NCBI GenBank assembly: GCA_027625915.1
Contig: JANTQA010000057.1
Span: forward strand, 10,664,001 to 10,728,000
Origin: Anaeramoeba flamelloides
Lineage: Eukaryota > Metamonada > Anaeramoebidae
DNA length: 64,000 nucleotides
Reading direction: 5' to 3'
The notes under the pieces were generated by a model. The model was not told the origin of the DNA, searched no databases, and saw only the letters and a list, made by a program, of their open reading frames with translations. The translations under genes were made by a program, and so were the position numbers. Below, one piece after another: positions 25,189-36,084 of this stretch (its first letter is position 1; each line of letters starts with the position of its first letter).

Positions 25189-25515
25189 TTAAGAATAAAA
25201 GTTCAAAAAATGTAATTTTTCCCTTAATTAAACAATAAAAATAAAAATTAAAACAAAAAAAAAAAAATAATTGTTTCTAATGAAAAATTGTTAGAAATTT
25301 TAGCAATTTCAAGTAACTTCATTTATTTTCAAGTGATAAACATGATTTTAAAAAAAAAAAATAAAAATAAATAAAAAATCCATTTTGGTATATAGATAGA
25401 TTATATAAAAAGTTAAGATTGCATAATTATAAAGATTGATAATTAAGAATCAAAAATCGGTACAAATTTAAATTTAAATGTGGATATGCATTTAGATATA
25501 ATATCATCATTTAAT
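25189..25515. other. 3' flank of Hsp70
   Basis: Extremely AT-rich, with A-runs at 25252-25268. It includes the 3' untranslated region of the minus-strand Hsp70 gene. Nothing else seen. Confidence 0.4.
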
Positions 25516-27501
25516 TTAATCAATTTCTTCAATACCAACATCTTCTTCTTGGTCTTGAGCAGATTGTTGCTGGTGTCCTCCCATTCCTCCCATTCCTCCC
25601 ATTCCTCCCATTCCTCCCATTCCTTGTCCGCCCATTCCTTGTCCACTTGACTTTTGGTATAATTCTGTAATAATTGGAGAACAGACACCTTCAATTTCTT
25701 TTGTTTTATCATCATATTCTTCCTTTGTAGCTTCCATATTATTATCCAACCATTTGATACCCTCTTCACAAGTTTTGATAATTTTGTTTTTATTTTCTTC
25801 AGTTATTTGATCTTTAATTTTTTCTTCAGTGACTGTTCTTTTCATTGTATAACAATATTGTTCCAATCCATTTCTAGACTCGATTCTGGCTTTGGCGTCT
25901 TCGTCTTGCTTTTTGAATTTTTCACTTTCTTTAACCATTCTTTCAATATCTTCTTCGGATAATCTTCCTCTTTCATTTTTGATAACAATATTTTTTTTGT
26001 TACCTGTGGTCTTGTCATGGGCTGTGACATTCATGATACCATTTTGATCGACACTAAAGGTTACTTCAATTTGAGGGACACCTCTTGGCGCAGGTGGGAT
26101 ACCTGTCAATTCAAATTTACCCAATAAATTGTTATTGACAGTTCTTGTTCTTTCGCCTTCAAAGACTTGGATCAAGACGCCTGGTTGGTTGTCTTGATAG
26201 GTGGAGAAAATTTTGGATTTGTCCGTTGGAATTGGGGTATTCCTTGGGATAAGTACAGTCATAATTCCACCAGCGGTTTCAATGCCTAAGGATAATGGTG
26301 CAACATCAACCAAGACAACGTCTTCAACATTTTGATTTTCAACACCGGACAAAATGGCACCCTGTACAGCTGCACCGTATGCAACGGCTTCGTCTGGGTT
26401 GATGGCCTTTGATAATTCCTTGCCGTTGAAATATTGGGATAATAATTCTTGGATTTTTGGAATTCTGGTAGATCCTCCGACTAAGACAACTTCGTCAACT
26501 TCAGACTTGGAAGCCTTGGCGTCTCTGAGTACCTTGGCGACAGGATCTAACGTTGATCTGAATAAGGTTCCACATAACTCTTCAAATCGTGCCCTGGAAA
26601 TGGTTGTTTGGTAGTCGTATCCGTCATAAAGAGAGTCAACAGTGATCGTGGCAAAGGTGGCATTGGACAAGGTTCTTTTTGCTCTTTCACATGCTGTTCT
26701 TAATCTTCTCATGGATCGGGCACTTTTCCTAATGTCTCCTTTCACTTGTCTGTTTTTTCTTTTGAAATCGTCGATACAGAAGTCAACCATTCTGTTATCA
26801 AAATCTTCTCCTCCAAGATGGGTATCACCGGCGGTAGCCTTTACTTCAAAGACACCCTCTTCAATTGTCAAGAGAGAGACATCAAAGGTACCACCACCAA
26901 GATCAAAGACGAGGATATTCTTTTCGCCCATTTCCTTTTTCTTTCCAAACCCGTATGCTAGGGCTGCTGCGGTTGGCTCGTTGATGATTCTTCTGACATT
27001 TAATCCAGAGATTACGCCTGCATCCTTTGTGGCTGTTCTTTGAGAATCGTTGAAATAAGCTGGGACGGTGATGACAGCTTCTTTGACTTCGTTGCCAATG
27101 AAGGCTTCAGCTGTTTCCTTCATTTTACCAAGAACCATTGCGCTAATTTCCTCTGGTGCAAACTGCTTGCTTTCGCCTCTGTATTTGACTTCGACATGTG
27201 GCTTGTCGCCTTCCTTTCGGACAACTTTAAAGGGCCACAATTTCATATCGGATTGCACAATCTCGTCAGAATACTTTCTCCCAATCAATCTCTTGGCATC
27301 AAAGACTGTGTTTTCGGGGTTGTTGGCAACTTGTGTGTATGCTGATTCACCGACAAGTCTTTCGTTTTCTGTAAAGCCAACATAGGATGGTGTCGTTCTG
27401 TTACCCATAGAGTTGGCAATAATTTCAACTCGATCATTTTGGAAAACACCTACACATGAGTAGGTTGTTCCTAAATCAATTCCAATTATACTGCTTGTCA
27501 T
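25516..27501 (-). CDS. HSP70: Cytosolic/nuclear Hsp70 chaperone, 661 aa, ending EEID
   Basis: This is an ATP-driven chaperone that binds exposed hydrophobic segments of client proteins with J-protein and nucleotide-exchange partners. The ORF is intact, intronless and of normal family length. Signatures visible in order are [13 protein letters not shown] (residues 7-19), [11 protein letters not shown] (about 174-184), [15 protein letters not shown] (about 195-209) and [17 protein letters not shown] (about 337-353), then the substrate-binding domain, the lid and a [15 protein letters not shown] tail. There is no signal peptide and no ER retention motif, which places it in the cytosol. The C-terminus is EEID rather than the usual EEVD, the docking tail for TPR co-chaperones such as HOP and CHIP; the change is conservative. 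The coding region is visibly richer in G+C than its surroundings, consistent with a highly expressed, constrained gene. Upstream it has a CCAATTGG palindrome and a TGACTCA site but no clean heat-shock element that I could see. Confidence 0.99.
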   Translation of the reverse strand: MTSSIIGIDLGTTYSCVGVFQNDRVEIIANSMGNRTTPSYVGFTENERLVGESAYTQVANNPENTVFDAKRLIGRKYSDEIVQSDMKLWPFKVVRKEGDKPHVEVKYRGESKQFAPEEISAMVLGKMKETAEAFIGNEVKEAVITVPAYFNDSQRTATKDAGVISGLNVRRIINEPTAAALAYGFGKKKEMGEKNILVFDLGGGTFDVSLLTIEEGVFEVKATAGDTHLGGEDFDNRMVDFCIDDFKRKNRQVKGDIRKSARSMRRLRTACERAKRTLSNATFATITVDSLYDGYDYQTTISRARFEELCGTLFRSTLDPVAKVLRDAKASKSEVDEVVLVGGSTRIPKIQELLSQYFNGKELSKAINPDEAVAYGAAVQGAILSGVENQNVEDVVLVDVAPLSLGIETAGGIMTVLIPRNTPIPTDKSKIFSTYQDNQPGVLIQVFEGERTRTVNNNLLGKFELTGIPPAPRGVPQIEVTFSVDQNGIMNVTAHDKTTGNKKNIVIKNERGRLSEEDIERMVKESEKFKKQDEDAKARIESRNGLEQYCYTMKRTVTEEKIKDQITEENKNKIIKTCEEGIKWLDNNMEATKEEYDDKTKEIEGVCSPIITELYQKSSGQGMGGQGMGGMGGMGGMGGMGGHQQQSAQDQEEDVGIEEID

Positions 27502-27599
27502 TTTATAGTTTTTGTTGTAATTGTATTTATGTTGTTCGAAATTAAAATAAAAAAAAAATGAATCTATAAAATTTTTTTTGACCTTTTAAGGAAAACCTA

Positions 27600-27626
27600 A
27601 TTATGACTCATCATTTCCAATTGGTT
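27600..27626 (-). promoter_or_regulatory. Candidate Hsp70 upstream sites (TGACTCA, CCAATTGG)
   Basis: About 100-125 bp upstream of the Hsp70 start codon are a perfect bZIP-type TGACTCA (27604-27610) and a self-complementary CCAATTGG (27617-27624). They stand out from the AT-rich background, but short words like these can occur by chance. Confidence 0.25.
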
Positions 27627-28495
27627 TGATTTAATTAACAACCAGAATGAATTTCGTTTTCACAAATCCCAATATTATATGTGAACTTATTCAGAAAGAA
27701 GTTTTTTTTTTTTTTGAGAAGAAAGTGATGATTTGGATCATTTTTTGAGTTTTTTTTAGATACAGAGAAAAAAAACTTGTAATAAAGACTATATTGGGTT
27801 TTAAAGATTTTATGAAATTAATTGAGAAACAATTTTTTCTGAATCTCTTCAAAATATTGATTTTTATGATCAAATTCTACAATCAATTTATTTCAAATTT
27901 TTTGAATGTTTAGATGATTTCTATTTTTAAATGTTGAAATTTCTAAAACATCCTGAAATAAATTTTCCTCAAATAATTTTTTTATTATTCGATTTCAAAA
28001 AATTTAAAATAACTTTACTCAAAAACACAATTTATTGAAATTAGTGATCTCTTTTTTGGAATTTACTTGACAATGATAAAGCAAAATATTTTTGTTTTTC
28101 GCATTGATTTTTTTGAATTTTTACAATAAAAAATAAAATGGTACAATAGAATGATGAGATAAGAACCACTGTTCCAATATTTAACATTTCCAAAAGTAGA
28201 CAAATCAAATGAACAATTTTTATTTTAATCATAGTCGAGTTAAAACACTTTACCAAAAATCGGTGCCTTGTTTTTTTTATGAATTACATTAATTCTTACC
28301 AATAAACTGTCAAAAAATACTTTAATCTTGAAAAGAGAAATTTTTGAAATGCCTAAATTTATGTCTACCAATTCCAAAAGTAATTTAAATTGTTAGTGTG
28401 TTGGGTAACAGTCTTTACAAGAGTGTCAAATTTAATTTAATTTAATATTATAGTTGACATTGTGAAAAAAATGTGAGTCATTAAAAAAAATTGTC
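27627..28495. other. Non-coding spacer upstream of Hsp70
   Basis: AT-rich with A/T runs. No supported ORF, RNA gene or paired repeat was recognised before the foldback element at 28496. Confidence 0.4.
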
Positions 28496-29525
28496 TCAGA
28501 AACAAAAAATATGTTTTGGTTTTTTAAATAGCAAATATTGGCAAAATGAATTTTGATCAAGGTATCGTTTTATGAACAAATCTTTCATTCAAGAAAAAGT
28601 AAAGTAACTATTACTGATAAATTCAAATAAATGGTAGAAAATTTTTACTTGATTTTCCTTTTTGAAAATATTATTCTCAAACTTTGAATAAAGCATTTAA
28701 TGAAGTCAAGTGTTAAGAAACTGTATAAAATTAGTTTTTCTTCAAAATATTCTTTGTAAGAGACTGTTTGGTAGTATACAGTTCAAAGATTTATAAAAAT
28801 GGAAATTAAATCACAATTTTTTGATATTTATTAGAATTTATCAGTAATTATAAAATTTAAAAAAAATATTATTTCCTTGCCTTTTGAACCTTTAGAATTG
28901 CTTTTGGAACTCTAAAAAAAACAGAAATTGTATTTTAATAATAAACTTTACTAAAAATAAGATAACTATTTAATAATAAATATTCTAATCTAATAATTCA
29001 ATAAGATATTTATCATTGTTAGATCACTTTAATTTATCAAGCTTAATCTTGAATATTATTTTAAACCAAATTGAATCAAAATGATCTTCCAAAAATAATA
29101 TTTTTTCAAGACAGATTGATTTTCCATTAATGTTTTACAATCAAAACTTCAAAATAACCAAATATTAAGATTTTAGAAACCATTTACATTCTTTAAATCC
29201 CCATAGAAGGAAACTTAATTTAAAACAATTATTCATTTTTGGTCTTCTCCAATCAATTACTAACCTGGCCTTGGAATTTAATCTAATAAAAAACAATTAA
29301 CTTTTTTCGTAAAGTTTGCAATTAAAATTCAATTTTTGTTTCTTTTAGACTTTCAAATAATTCCAAAGGTTCAAAATGCAAGGAAATAATATTTTTTTTA
29401 AATATTATAATTGATAGTTACTTTTCTTTTTCTTGAATGAAAGATTTGTTCATAAAACGATACCTTGATCAAAAATCATTTTGCCAATATTTGTTATTTA
29501 AAAACAAAAACAAATGTTTTTCTGA
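28496..29525. mobile_element. Long foldback element, arms of about 240 bp
   Basis: The left arm (28496-28609 plus 28847-28970) is the reverse complement of the right arm (about 29280-29525). Long shared words include GATCAAGGTATCGTTTTATG, GAACAAATCTTTCATTC and AATATTATTTCCTTGC. The central 300 bp is unpaired. Short ORFs in the right arm are by-products of the arm sequence. The left arm is split by a separate insertion at 28610-28846. Confidence 0.8.
28610..28846. mobile_element. 237-bp MITE nested in the left foldback arm
   Basis: The ends are inverted repeats: ATTACTGATAAATTCAAATA at the left, and AATTACTGATAAATTCTAAT as the reverse complement of the right. The opposite arm of the host foldback (near 29415) reads straight through this point (AACTATCAATTATAA), giving an internal empty-site comparison that confirms insertion. 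Non-coding. Confidence 0.75.
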
Positions 29526-30314
29526 ACCAATTTTATTTAATGAACCAAATTTTATGCACAATCGCAATACCAAAACCTCTAAAAAAAAAAATAACATTAA
29601 GAATACTAAAGAAAATTGAAAATCAGAAAAACATGAAGAAATACAAAAAAAAATAAAAAGTAGATAAAAATGTAAAAACATAAAGAAATTGGATCAGAGT
29701 AAATTTTACATTGTTTGAACTTATTCAGGTTTGATTTTCTTTTTTCTAATATATTATTGAGTGATATTAATCTTAAAAAGTATTCTATCATTTTTTCATA
29801 AATTTCATTTCTATGTATTTCCCCCACAATTCATCTATCTCATCTTTGATATTGATAATTAGTCAATTTTTTTGATTTTGTTGAGGTACATTTTTCTGTT
29901 TACTTTTAGATTTTTGTTAATTTCTTACAATTCCAAGAAAATAAACTAAATTTCATAATAAATAACCCATTTTTTTTTTACTTTTATTTGATTTTTTTTT
30001 TTTTTTAAGATGAAAAACAAATATTTCTAGTTTATAGAACTGAATATTAAAATTATAATTTTTTTTATTAGATAGATAAGGATAATTTATAAAAATATTT
30101 ATTTTCAAAATTTCATTTTTAATGGGCCAATTATTTTTGAAATTGTGTTTTATAAAAATCATAAATTTTCCTTTTTCAATGCACCAAACTAGCATAAAAA
30201 AAAAAAATTGAAAAAAAAAGTTTAACAAAGCTACAACAATCGTTAATCTTACATCTTTAATAATAAACTTTATTCAGAATATAACTGAGATCTAGCACTT
30301 CAAATTTATGAGAA
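29526..30314. other. Non-coding spacer
   Basis: AT-rich sequence with long A and T runs. Minus-strand ORFs of 73-91 codons here are hydrophobic by composition and show no domain, so they are not called. Confidence 0.35.
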
Positions 30315-30316
30315 TA

Positions 30317-30511
30317 CAGTCAGTTTCACTTTTAAGGTACAAACTTTCAACAAAATTTAATGAACAAAATCTCAAATTAAGGCACAAAATTTGAAATTTT
30401 TTTTTTTTACAATTTATTTTTACTAGGATTGGAATTTTGTGCTTTAATTTGAGATTTTTTTTGTGCCTTAAATTTCATTGATTGTTTGTGCCTTAAAAGT
30501 GAAACTGACTG
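30317..30511. mobile_element. mariner/Tc1-like MITE with TA target site, 195 bp
   Basis: The element begins CAGTCAGTTTCACTTTTAAG and ends with its reverse complement, flanked on both sides by TA (30315-30316 and 30512-30513), as in Tc1/mariner insertions. Nearly the whole length folds back: the arms match for about 80 bp with a few indels, including inner copies of AAATCTCAAATTAA and GCACAAA. Little decay, so relatively recent. Non-autonomous. Confidence 0.8.
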
Positions 30512-31440
30512 TATTGTATTTATTCTTGTTTATAGAACCACCTTTTTTAAAAGTCTCTAGTCAAAAAAAGGGTTTTTTTGGGGTAAAAAATTCCAAATAA
30601 ACTGAAGAGTGAATTATTTTTTAATCCAATTTTGAGATATTTATTGAGAGATTTTAAAGAATAGTTTTTAAACCATTATACGCATTTAATAAAACTGAAA
30701 AAGAGAAAAAATAATTCCTTATTACTATTATTATCGTTTCCTAGGTTTTTTTGTATACTTTGGATTACAAAAAAAATTTCTTCATTTTATTTATTTATTT
30801 AGAGAAAGGAGTAATTAAAGTAAATTTATCAAATATAACAGAGAAGAAGAAGAAGAATATATATATATATATATATATATAATACATTTTCATGACCAAA
30901 TAGAAACTATCCAAGTCCTGTATACACACGGGGAGCAAAAACACCATAAAAAGATATCCGGTAATATAAAAATTTTTTCACAATTTGTGATAAATTATTG
31001 GTTGTCTACAACTCCAAGAGAAATAGATGAATAACTATTTTGAATAAAAAATCAACAAAATCTTCAAATTATGAGATATAATTGTAAACCAATAAACTGT
31101 AGTCCGATAGTATAGCTTCAAGTTTCTATATTTTCCAATATTCAAAAAAATCAGATTAAAAATAAATCATTTCTAGGATTTAACATTTTGGAAAACGAAA
31201 TAATCTTTTTTCTTGATTCTTGTTTTTATTCTCTAAAACTCATTGATTTTTCAAATAAACAACAATTAAAATTAAAACTCAACTGTTTTTTTTTTTTTTT
31301 TTTTTTGAATTCAAAAGAATAGAGAAAAATCAAATATTTCACTCGTACTTTTAAATACAAAAAAAAATAATTGAAAATTTTTTTGATTATTTCTATTTAA
31401 TTAAGAAATTTTATTTTTTTCTCAACTTAAAAAAAATCTA
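30512..31440. repeat. Spacer with (GAA)n/(AT)n microsatellite and a hairpin-module fragment
   Basis: GAAGAAGAAGAA grades into about 11 AT units at 30842-30881. At 31286-31340 a poly-T run is followed by a single arm of the hairpin-cluster module (GAATTCAAAAGAATAGAGAA). No gene was recognised. Confidence 0.5.
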
Positions 31441-31770
31441 AATATAAAATATTTAAAGTGTCAAGAATATACGTTGATATTAAAACCAAAAATATCACAA
31501 ATTAGCTAAATAGGTATTCTTATGTTTCTTGTATAAATAAATATTAATCAAAATCTTACAATTTATATAAAAATAATTCTAACTTGAAAATAAACACGAT
31601 TTCATAAAAATGTGACTTCACCCGAAATAATTAATTGAAAAAAAAATAAAAGAGATCTTTTGGGATTCAAGAACAACAAATAATTAAATCTCATTTGTAA
31701 ATCATTTGTAAATCATTCTAAATTATTTAATAAACAGATATTATAAAAATTAAAAAAAATAAAACCCAAA
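31441..31770 (+). mobile_element. Repeat relic related to the LINE tail at 36.74 kb and to 57.4 kb
   Basis: 31447-31530 aligns with 36740-36815 (shared AAAATATTTAAA, ACACAAATTA-like and TATTCTTATGTTT words). 31625-31760 aligns with 57395-57530, including the run CAAGAACAACAAATAATTAA. This suggests a dispersed, decayed retroelement 3' region. No intact reading frame. Confidence 0.45.
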
Positions 31771-32397
31771 TCTAAAAAAAGGAGAGTAATAATTTTTATA
31801 ATGAGCACAACTAATTTTTTATATCTGAAATTTCACTATAAAAAAGTTAACAACAAGATTTTATACTAATAATTAAATTCCTTTTAAAATACATAGATTA
31901 TCTAAATTTTCTTTATGATTATATTTCTTATTGAAGATCTTTTTTTTTTTTCTAATAATCTTTTTAAAAAAAAAAGTATCAAAAAAAAAAAAAAAAAAGA
32001 AAAGAAAAAGAAAAACAAAAGCAATACAAAAAAATTTACAAAATTAGAAAAAATGATTCAGATTTAAAAATTTGAAAATATTTTTTTGAAAAGAATAACA
32101 GTTAATTCAAAAAACTTCCACTAACATTATAAATTGAGTCAAAAAAACTTGAAAAAAAAATTTTTTAGATTAAGATATCTACTATTTTATATTTTTCTAC
32201 ACATTCAATGAAGAAAATCGGAAATTTTGAACAAATTATTAATATCAATAAAAAAAAAAAAAAGGAGATTAAAAATGAAAGAATAAAATCTTTGATATTA
32301 TTCAAAATAAAGATACATTGTTTGTCTTATCCTTAGTTAATCATTAAAAAAATCTGATACTATATTAAAATGTTCATACCAAAAAAATAAAAATTAT
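31771..32397. other. Non-coding spacer with poly-A/poly-T runs
   Basis: Includes a long A-run at 31979-31999. 32260-32370 loosely resembles 36975-37090 (ATATCAAAGATATTATT-like words) and may be part of the same decayed retroelement. No gene seen. Confidence 0.35.
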
Positions 32398-32470
32398 CGA
32401 AGTGCCGTCAAGTGCTTTCAAGTTCCTAGCTTTTTTTTTAATTTCTAAAATTAAAAAAAACCTAACTTCC
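32398..32470. repeat. Hairpin cluster, family H, short copy
   Basis: Carries the family phrase AAGTGCCGTCAAGTGC (32400-32415), then TTTTTTTAATTTCTAAAATT and its complement AAAAAAACCTA, forming one hairpin. An AT microsatellite follows at 32511-32528. Confidence 0.6.
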
Positions 32471-32793
32471 ATTAGGCGAAATTAATTTCATCCCTTCAAA
32501 TTAAAATGGTATATATATATATATATATGTATAAATATATAATTTTTTCTCAAAGCGCAATAAGTGAGAGCCTAATTAAATCTTTAAAAATATCATTTCA
32601 AATTGATTTTGTAAAGATCTCGGATTTTCTCACCAAATAATTAGCAAAATATTTTGGAAATTAAAAACAAAAATTTTCATTTATTGATTGGAAAATGATA
32701 ATAATATTACCAATAACATATTTTAATAGTTTACTGGTTGTGTAAGAGGCTGATCCCTCAAAAATATTTTTTAAAATTAAAAGGATTCGAAAT

Positions 32794-33630
32794 TTAATTT
32801 TGCTTAAGACCAAAAAATAAAGCAAATTCATTCAAATTATTAACGAACGAATTATATATAAGCCCGAGTTCATTTGAAATCTCTCTTTTAATTGTCCGGA
32901 AAGAGTGTATTATGCGATTGATTGTGACTGTTCTAAAATGATGAAGTTCATTATTTACAGAATTAAACATGGGTATCCCAAATTGTTCCAAGGTTTTTGT
33001 CATAATTAAAGTTGAATAATGATAGCAGTCTTCAAAATAAGAATTAACTGGTGTTAGAAATTCCAACCAAAACCAATTGAGTATTAGGATTAATGGAAAC
33101 ATGACAAATTTATAGAAATTTGGTATGATATATCTAAAAAAGAATTTCATGATCATGATAAGAAGCGCAAGTGATTTTTGGATGGCTTTTGTGAGGAATA
33201 AAGCTGGGTAATATAACGAGAATAAAAGAGCAAATGGCTTTAGTGTTTTGCAAACAAACAGAACAATTTGAAAGGGGAACCGAAGAAACCAATGTGATAA
33301 AAGAAAATTAATAATGCTATTGTAAGCAGCAAATGCTAATTGGAGAACAGCTTCAATTAAAGATCGAAGATTGTTCCTCCAGAAAATTTCCATTTGTAAA
33401 TTGAGAAAAGAAATCAGCTTTTTGAGTTGTAACATAAGATACTTTTTATAAGGCTCAGCTTTTGGCAAAAGAAATTTTGGAATCAAAAACAAATAGATTA
33501 ATAAAGAAAAAAATCGGTGTGACAATGGGATGGATCTTAGATCAAAATTTTCGTTTTCCTCTACAAGATCAGTTCGATCAGCTTCGATCTGTTCACTAAG
33601 AACAAGGTTTACCGAATCAAGGTTGGACAT
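32794..33630 (-). CDS. Hydrophobic membrane protein of unknown family, 278 aa
   Basis: I do not recognise this protein. The intact ORF runs from ATG 33630 (MSNLDSVNLV) to TAA. The first 35 residues are acidic (VEENENFD). Then come hydrophobic stretches near residues 38-57, 110-130, 132-150 and 155-192. They are interrupted by Lys/Arg-bearing helices and followed by an amphipathic C-terminal third (about 200-278) rich in Asn, His and Phe. There is no cleavable signal peptide. The long, closely spaced hydrophobic hairpins would suit an ER- or lipid-droplet-shaping protein or a small multi-span membrane protein, but that is inference. Unlike neighbouring spurious ORFs it has a balanced codon mix (Glu, Pro, Trp, Arg) and normal length, so I believe it is a gene. 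It has no obvious intron and lies alone between repeat-rich spacers. Confidence 0.65.
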   Translation of the reverse strand: MSNLDSVNLVLSEQIEADRTDLVEENENFDLRSIPLSHRFFSLLIYLFLIPKFLLPKAEPYKKYLMLQLKKLISFLNLQMEIFWRNNLRSLIEAVLQLAFAAYNSIINFLLSHWFLRFPFQIVLFVCKTLKPFALLFSLYYPALFLTKAIQKSLALLIMIMKFFFRYIIPNFYKFVMFPLILILNWFWLEFLTPVNSYFEDCYHYSTLIMTKTLEQFGIPMFNSVNNELHHFRTVTINRIIHSFRTIKREISNELGLIYNSFVNNLNEFALFFGLKQN

Positions 33631-35190
33631 GGGAGTAATTTCAATTTGAAGGGTTGTTGGTCAATTTTGTGGCACCTAGTTTTGAAGGTTGCTGAGTGTT
33701 TGTTGAAATGTTTGTTAAAAAAATTGTCACAAAATTTACCTATTTCAGAAAAAATGAGAAAATAATTTGAATAGAAAACTTTTTTATTAATTCTTTCTTA
33801 ATTGTTTTGAAAAAAGTGGTTGATCTCTTTGAAACTCTTACAGCACAAATCACTCTAATAATTCGAGAATTCTTTATTATCATACATTGAAAAACAAGGC
33901 TTTTTTTTTCCAAAGTAATTGAATGGGAACTTTAATTCTTGAGGTTGAGAATATTTGTCAGTATTTTGTTAAAGAAAAGGGTATGTTTTGGTTGGCTTTT
34001 GGATTCTTCAATTTTTTCCAAAAAATGTGTCTTTCAAAAAAAAATTAGTCATGTTTTGAAGTAATTTTAATATTGGTTGTAAAGGATATCTTCTCTGTAG
34101 AATTAAGAGTTCCTTTCAAAGACTAGATCTAAATTATGTGCAATAACTTTTGTATTTTTGTTTTATGGTTTTGCAAAGGATTTTATGATTGTTTTGAAAA
34201 TTTGTTGGAATAAAAGAATTTTTTGGATTTTTTTAGGTTGGTTCGTATTAATTGTGGCTTTGTTTGAATTTAAATTTCAAAGATCTTTAATTTTTAATCT
34301 TAATTATGGAATTTTACATTTTCAAGGATGTATTGTGATACCAAAACGAAACATTTTGAGAAAAACAAGTTATCACCTATTTATAAAAAGTAAATTATAC
34401 CAAAACAATTTTATTTCTATTTATACTTTGTGGGTTTTTTCGATTTTTTAATACAAGTTTATTTTTCAAATAAATGTTCACAAATGTATGTGTTCAATTT
34501 AAATTCCATATTTTTTCTAAATTTATTATTTGAACTAAAATAAATCCAAAATGAAATATAAAAATTAAGAATTTTTTATTATATCAATTAAAACAAAAAA
34601 TTATTTTGATAGAATTAGTCATATATTAGTCTATTGCACTCTCAATAAAAATATGTCCCAACGACCTAAAAAACACTAAAAATGGAAAATTGATCAAATA
34701 CTTTCCATTAATACAATTAAAAAAACTAAATGAAAAAATAAAAATAAATAAAGTTTCAATTTGTCTTTTTCTTGAAAACATTTTTTGCCAAAATCATTGA
34801 ATTCATACTTGAAATTATGTATATTTGTAGATACAATATCTTGTTTTAACTTATTTACAAAAACAAATTCTAAATTATAGGGAATTTTCTTATAACAAAA
34901 GGCACTAATTTGGTCTTCAATTGTTTTTTTTAGTTTCAAATGGTAAAATTAAAAAAAAGTTAAACTAAAAAGTTAAATTTTCTGGAAAAGCATTCTAATT
35001 TAATATATTAACTTATTCTTTGATTTCAAGCTTTTCTCAACCCCAATTTTTCAAAAAAAAATAAAAAAGTTCACAGTAATTTCAAAAATTATTTTCGATA
35101 TTCAAAAGTTGAGAGTGTTTTTATTCGAAAAAAATTATCACAGTGGTTAATGGAATTAAGTTATGAACTTAGATTTCGAAAAATATTAAT
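33631..35190. other. Non-coding spacer upstream of the 278-aa gene
   Basis: Contains two short ORFs (34158-34451 plus, 34694-34939 minus) without domains or convincing composition. No paired repeats recognised. Confidence 0.35.
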
Positions 35191-35194
35191 CAGA

Positions 35195-36080
35195 AAACAA
35201 TAGTGCTTAATTTTATTAAGGGCATATTAAAAAATAAAAAAAAAAAATTTGGCTACAAAAATATTTTATCAATGAAAAGAAGGAATAGGAGTTTATCAAG
35301 GGGATCCTCTTTCCCCTTTAATGTTGAGATTTATTATCATTATTTAATTGTAAAAATAAAAGATTTAGTCCATATTGTTCAAATGTTTGCAGATGACCTT
35401 ATTATAATAATGGAGGGGCCTATTCCAGATATTGATAAAAAGTTGATAATAATTTATAACATTATCAAAGAATTCAAAGTGAATCTAAATATGGACAAAA
35501 CCTTAAAATCAACCAATTATCTAAAATAAAATATTTAATCATTTGAGGAGAAAAAAAAGATCATCTAGAATAAAACTTCAGAAAAGTACAAGCCAACTTT
35601 AAAAAAAAAAAAAGATTTTTAAAAAGCAAAATTTAGTTTATGGAGTAAAATTACAAATATTTTAAGTAATATACATTAGCCAATTATTTTATGAATTAGT
35701 AATTTTTGATTTAATTCTAAATAATTTCAACTCAATAGATCTTTGGAAAAATAAAAAAGCCACAAAATTTTTTAAAAAAAATTTCCACATTCCCCAATAA
35801 TAATTTATAAAACTGTTGTAAAAATAGACCAAGTAAGATTTTCAATTTATAAAAGAAGATTTAAACTCAAAAAGAAATCAGAAATTCTTGGTTTTGAACA
35901 CTAATCAAAAAATTTAAAATTCACAAAAAAAGAAAACGAAAATATCAATTGAGAAGTAGAAAGTCAAAAACTACTAAATATGAATCTTAATCAATTTAAA
36001 GTAAACTTAATAATAAATAGTTCAGGATGGAAAGGTCAAGAATATTTAATAATTATAAGGTATAATAATAATCTAAACAA
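35195..36080 (+). mobile_element. Broken LINE (non-LTR) reverse transcriptase fragment
   Basis: Reverse transcriptase landmarks are spread over two frames. GVYQGDPLSPLM (about 35289-35324, motif B) is in one frame. QMFADDLIIIMEG (about 35380-35418, catalytic FADD box) and FKVNLNMDKT (about 35475-35505) are in another, open at 35203-35529. Downstream, stop-ridden translation keeps LINE-like words such as WSKITNIL and LNMNLNQFKVNLIIN. The order B, C, then thumb/connector matches non-LTR ORF2. The 5' part (endonuclease) is absent. At least one frameshift and many stops show it is dead. Confidence 0.7.
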
Positions 36081-36084
36081 ACAG

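Noticed and set aside
25443-25769. Minus-strand ORF with repeated WEEWEEW
   Set aside because: Shifted frame of the Hsp70 Gly-Met tail repeats.
26354-27385. Several plus-strand ORFs opposite Hsp70
   Set aside because: Antisense shadows produced by the higher G+C and constrained codons of Hsp70.
27502-27720. Heat-shock elements upstream of Hsp70
   Set aside because: Several TTC and GAA triplets occur, but no perfect alternating nTTCnnGAAn array could be found.
34158-34451. 97-codon plus-strand ORF
   Set aside because: Hydrophobic by AT composition, no motif, stops immediately around it; not distinguishable from chance.
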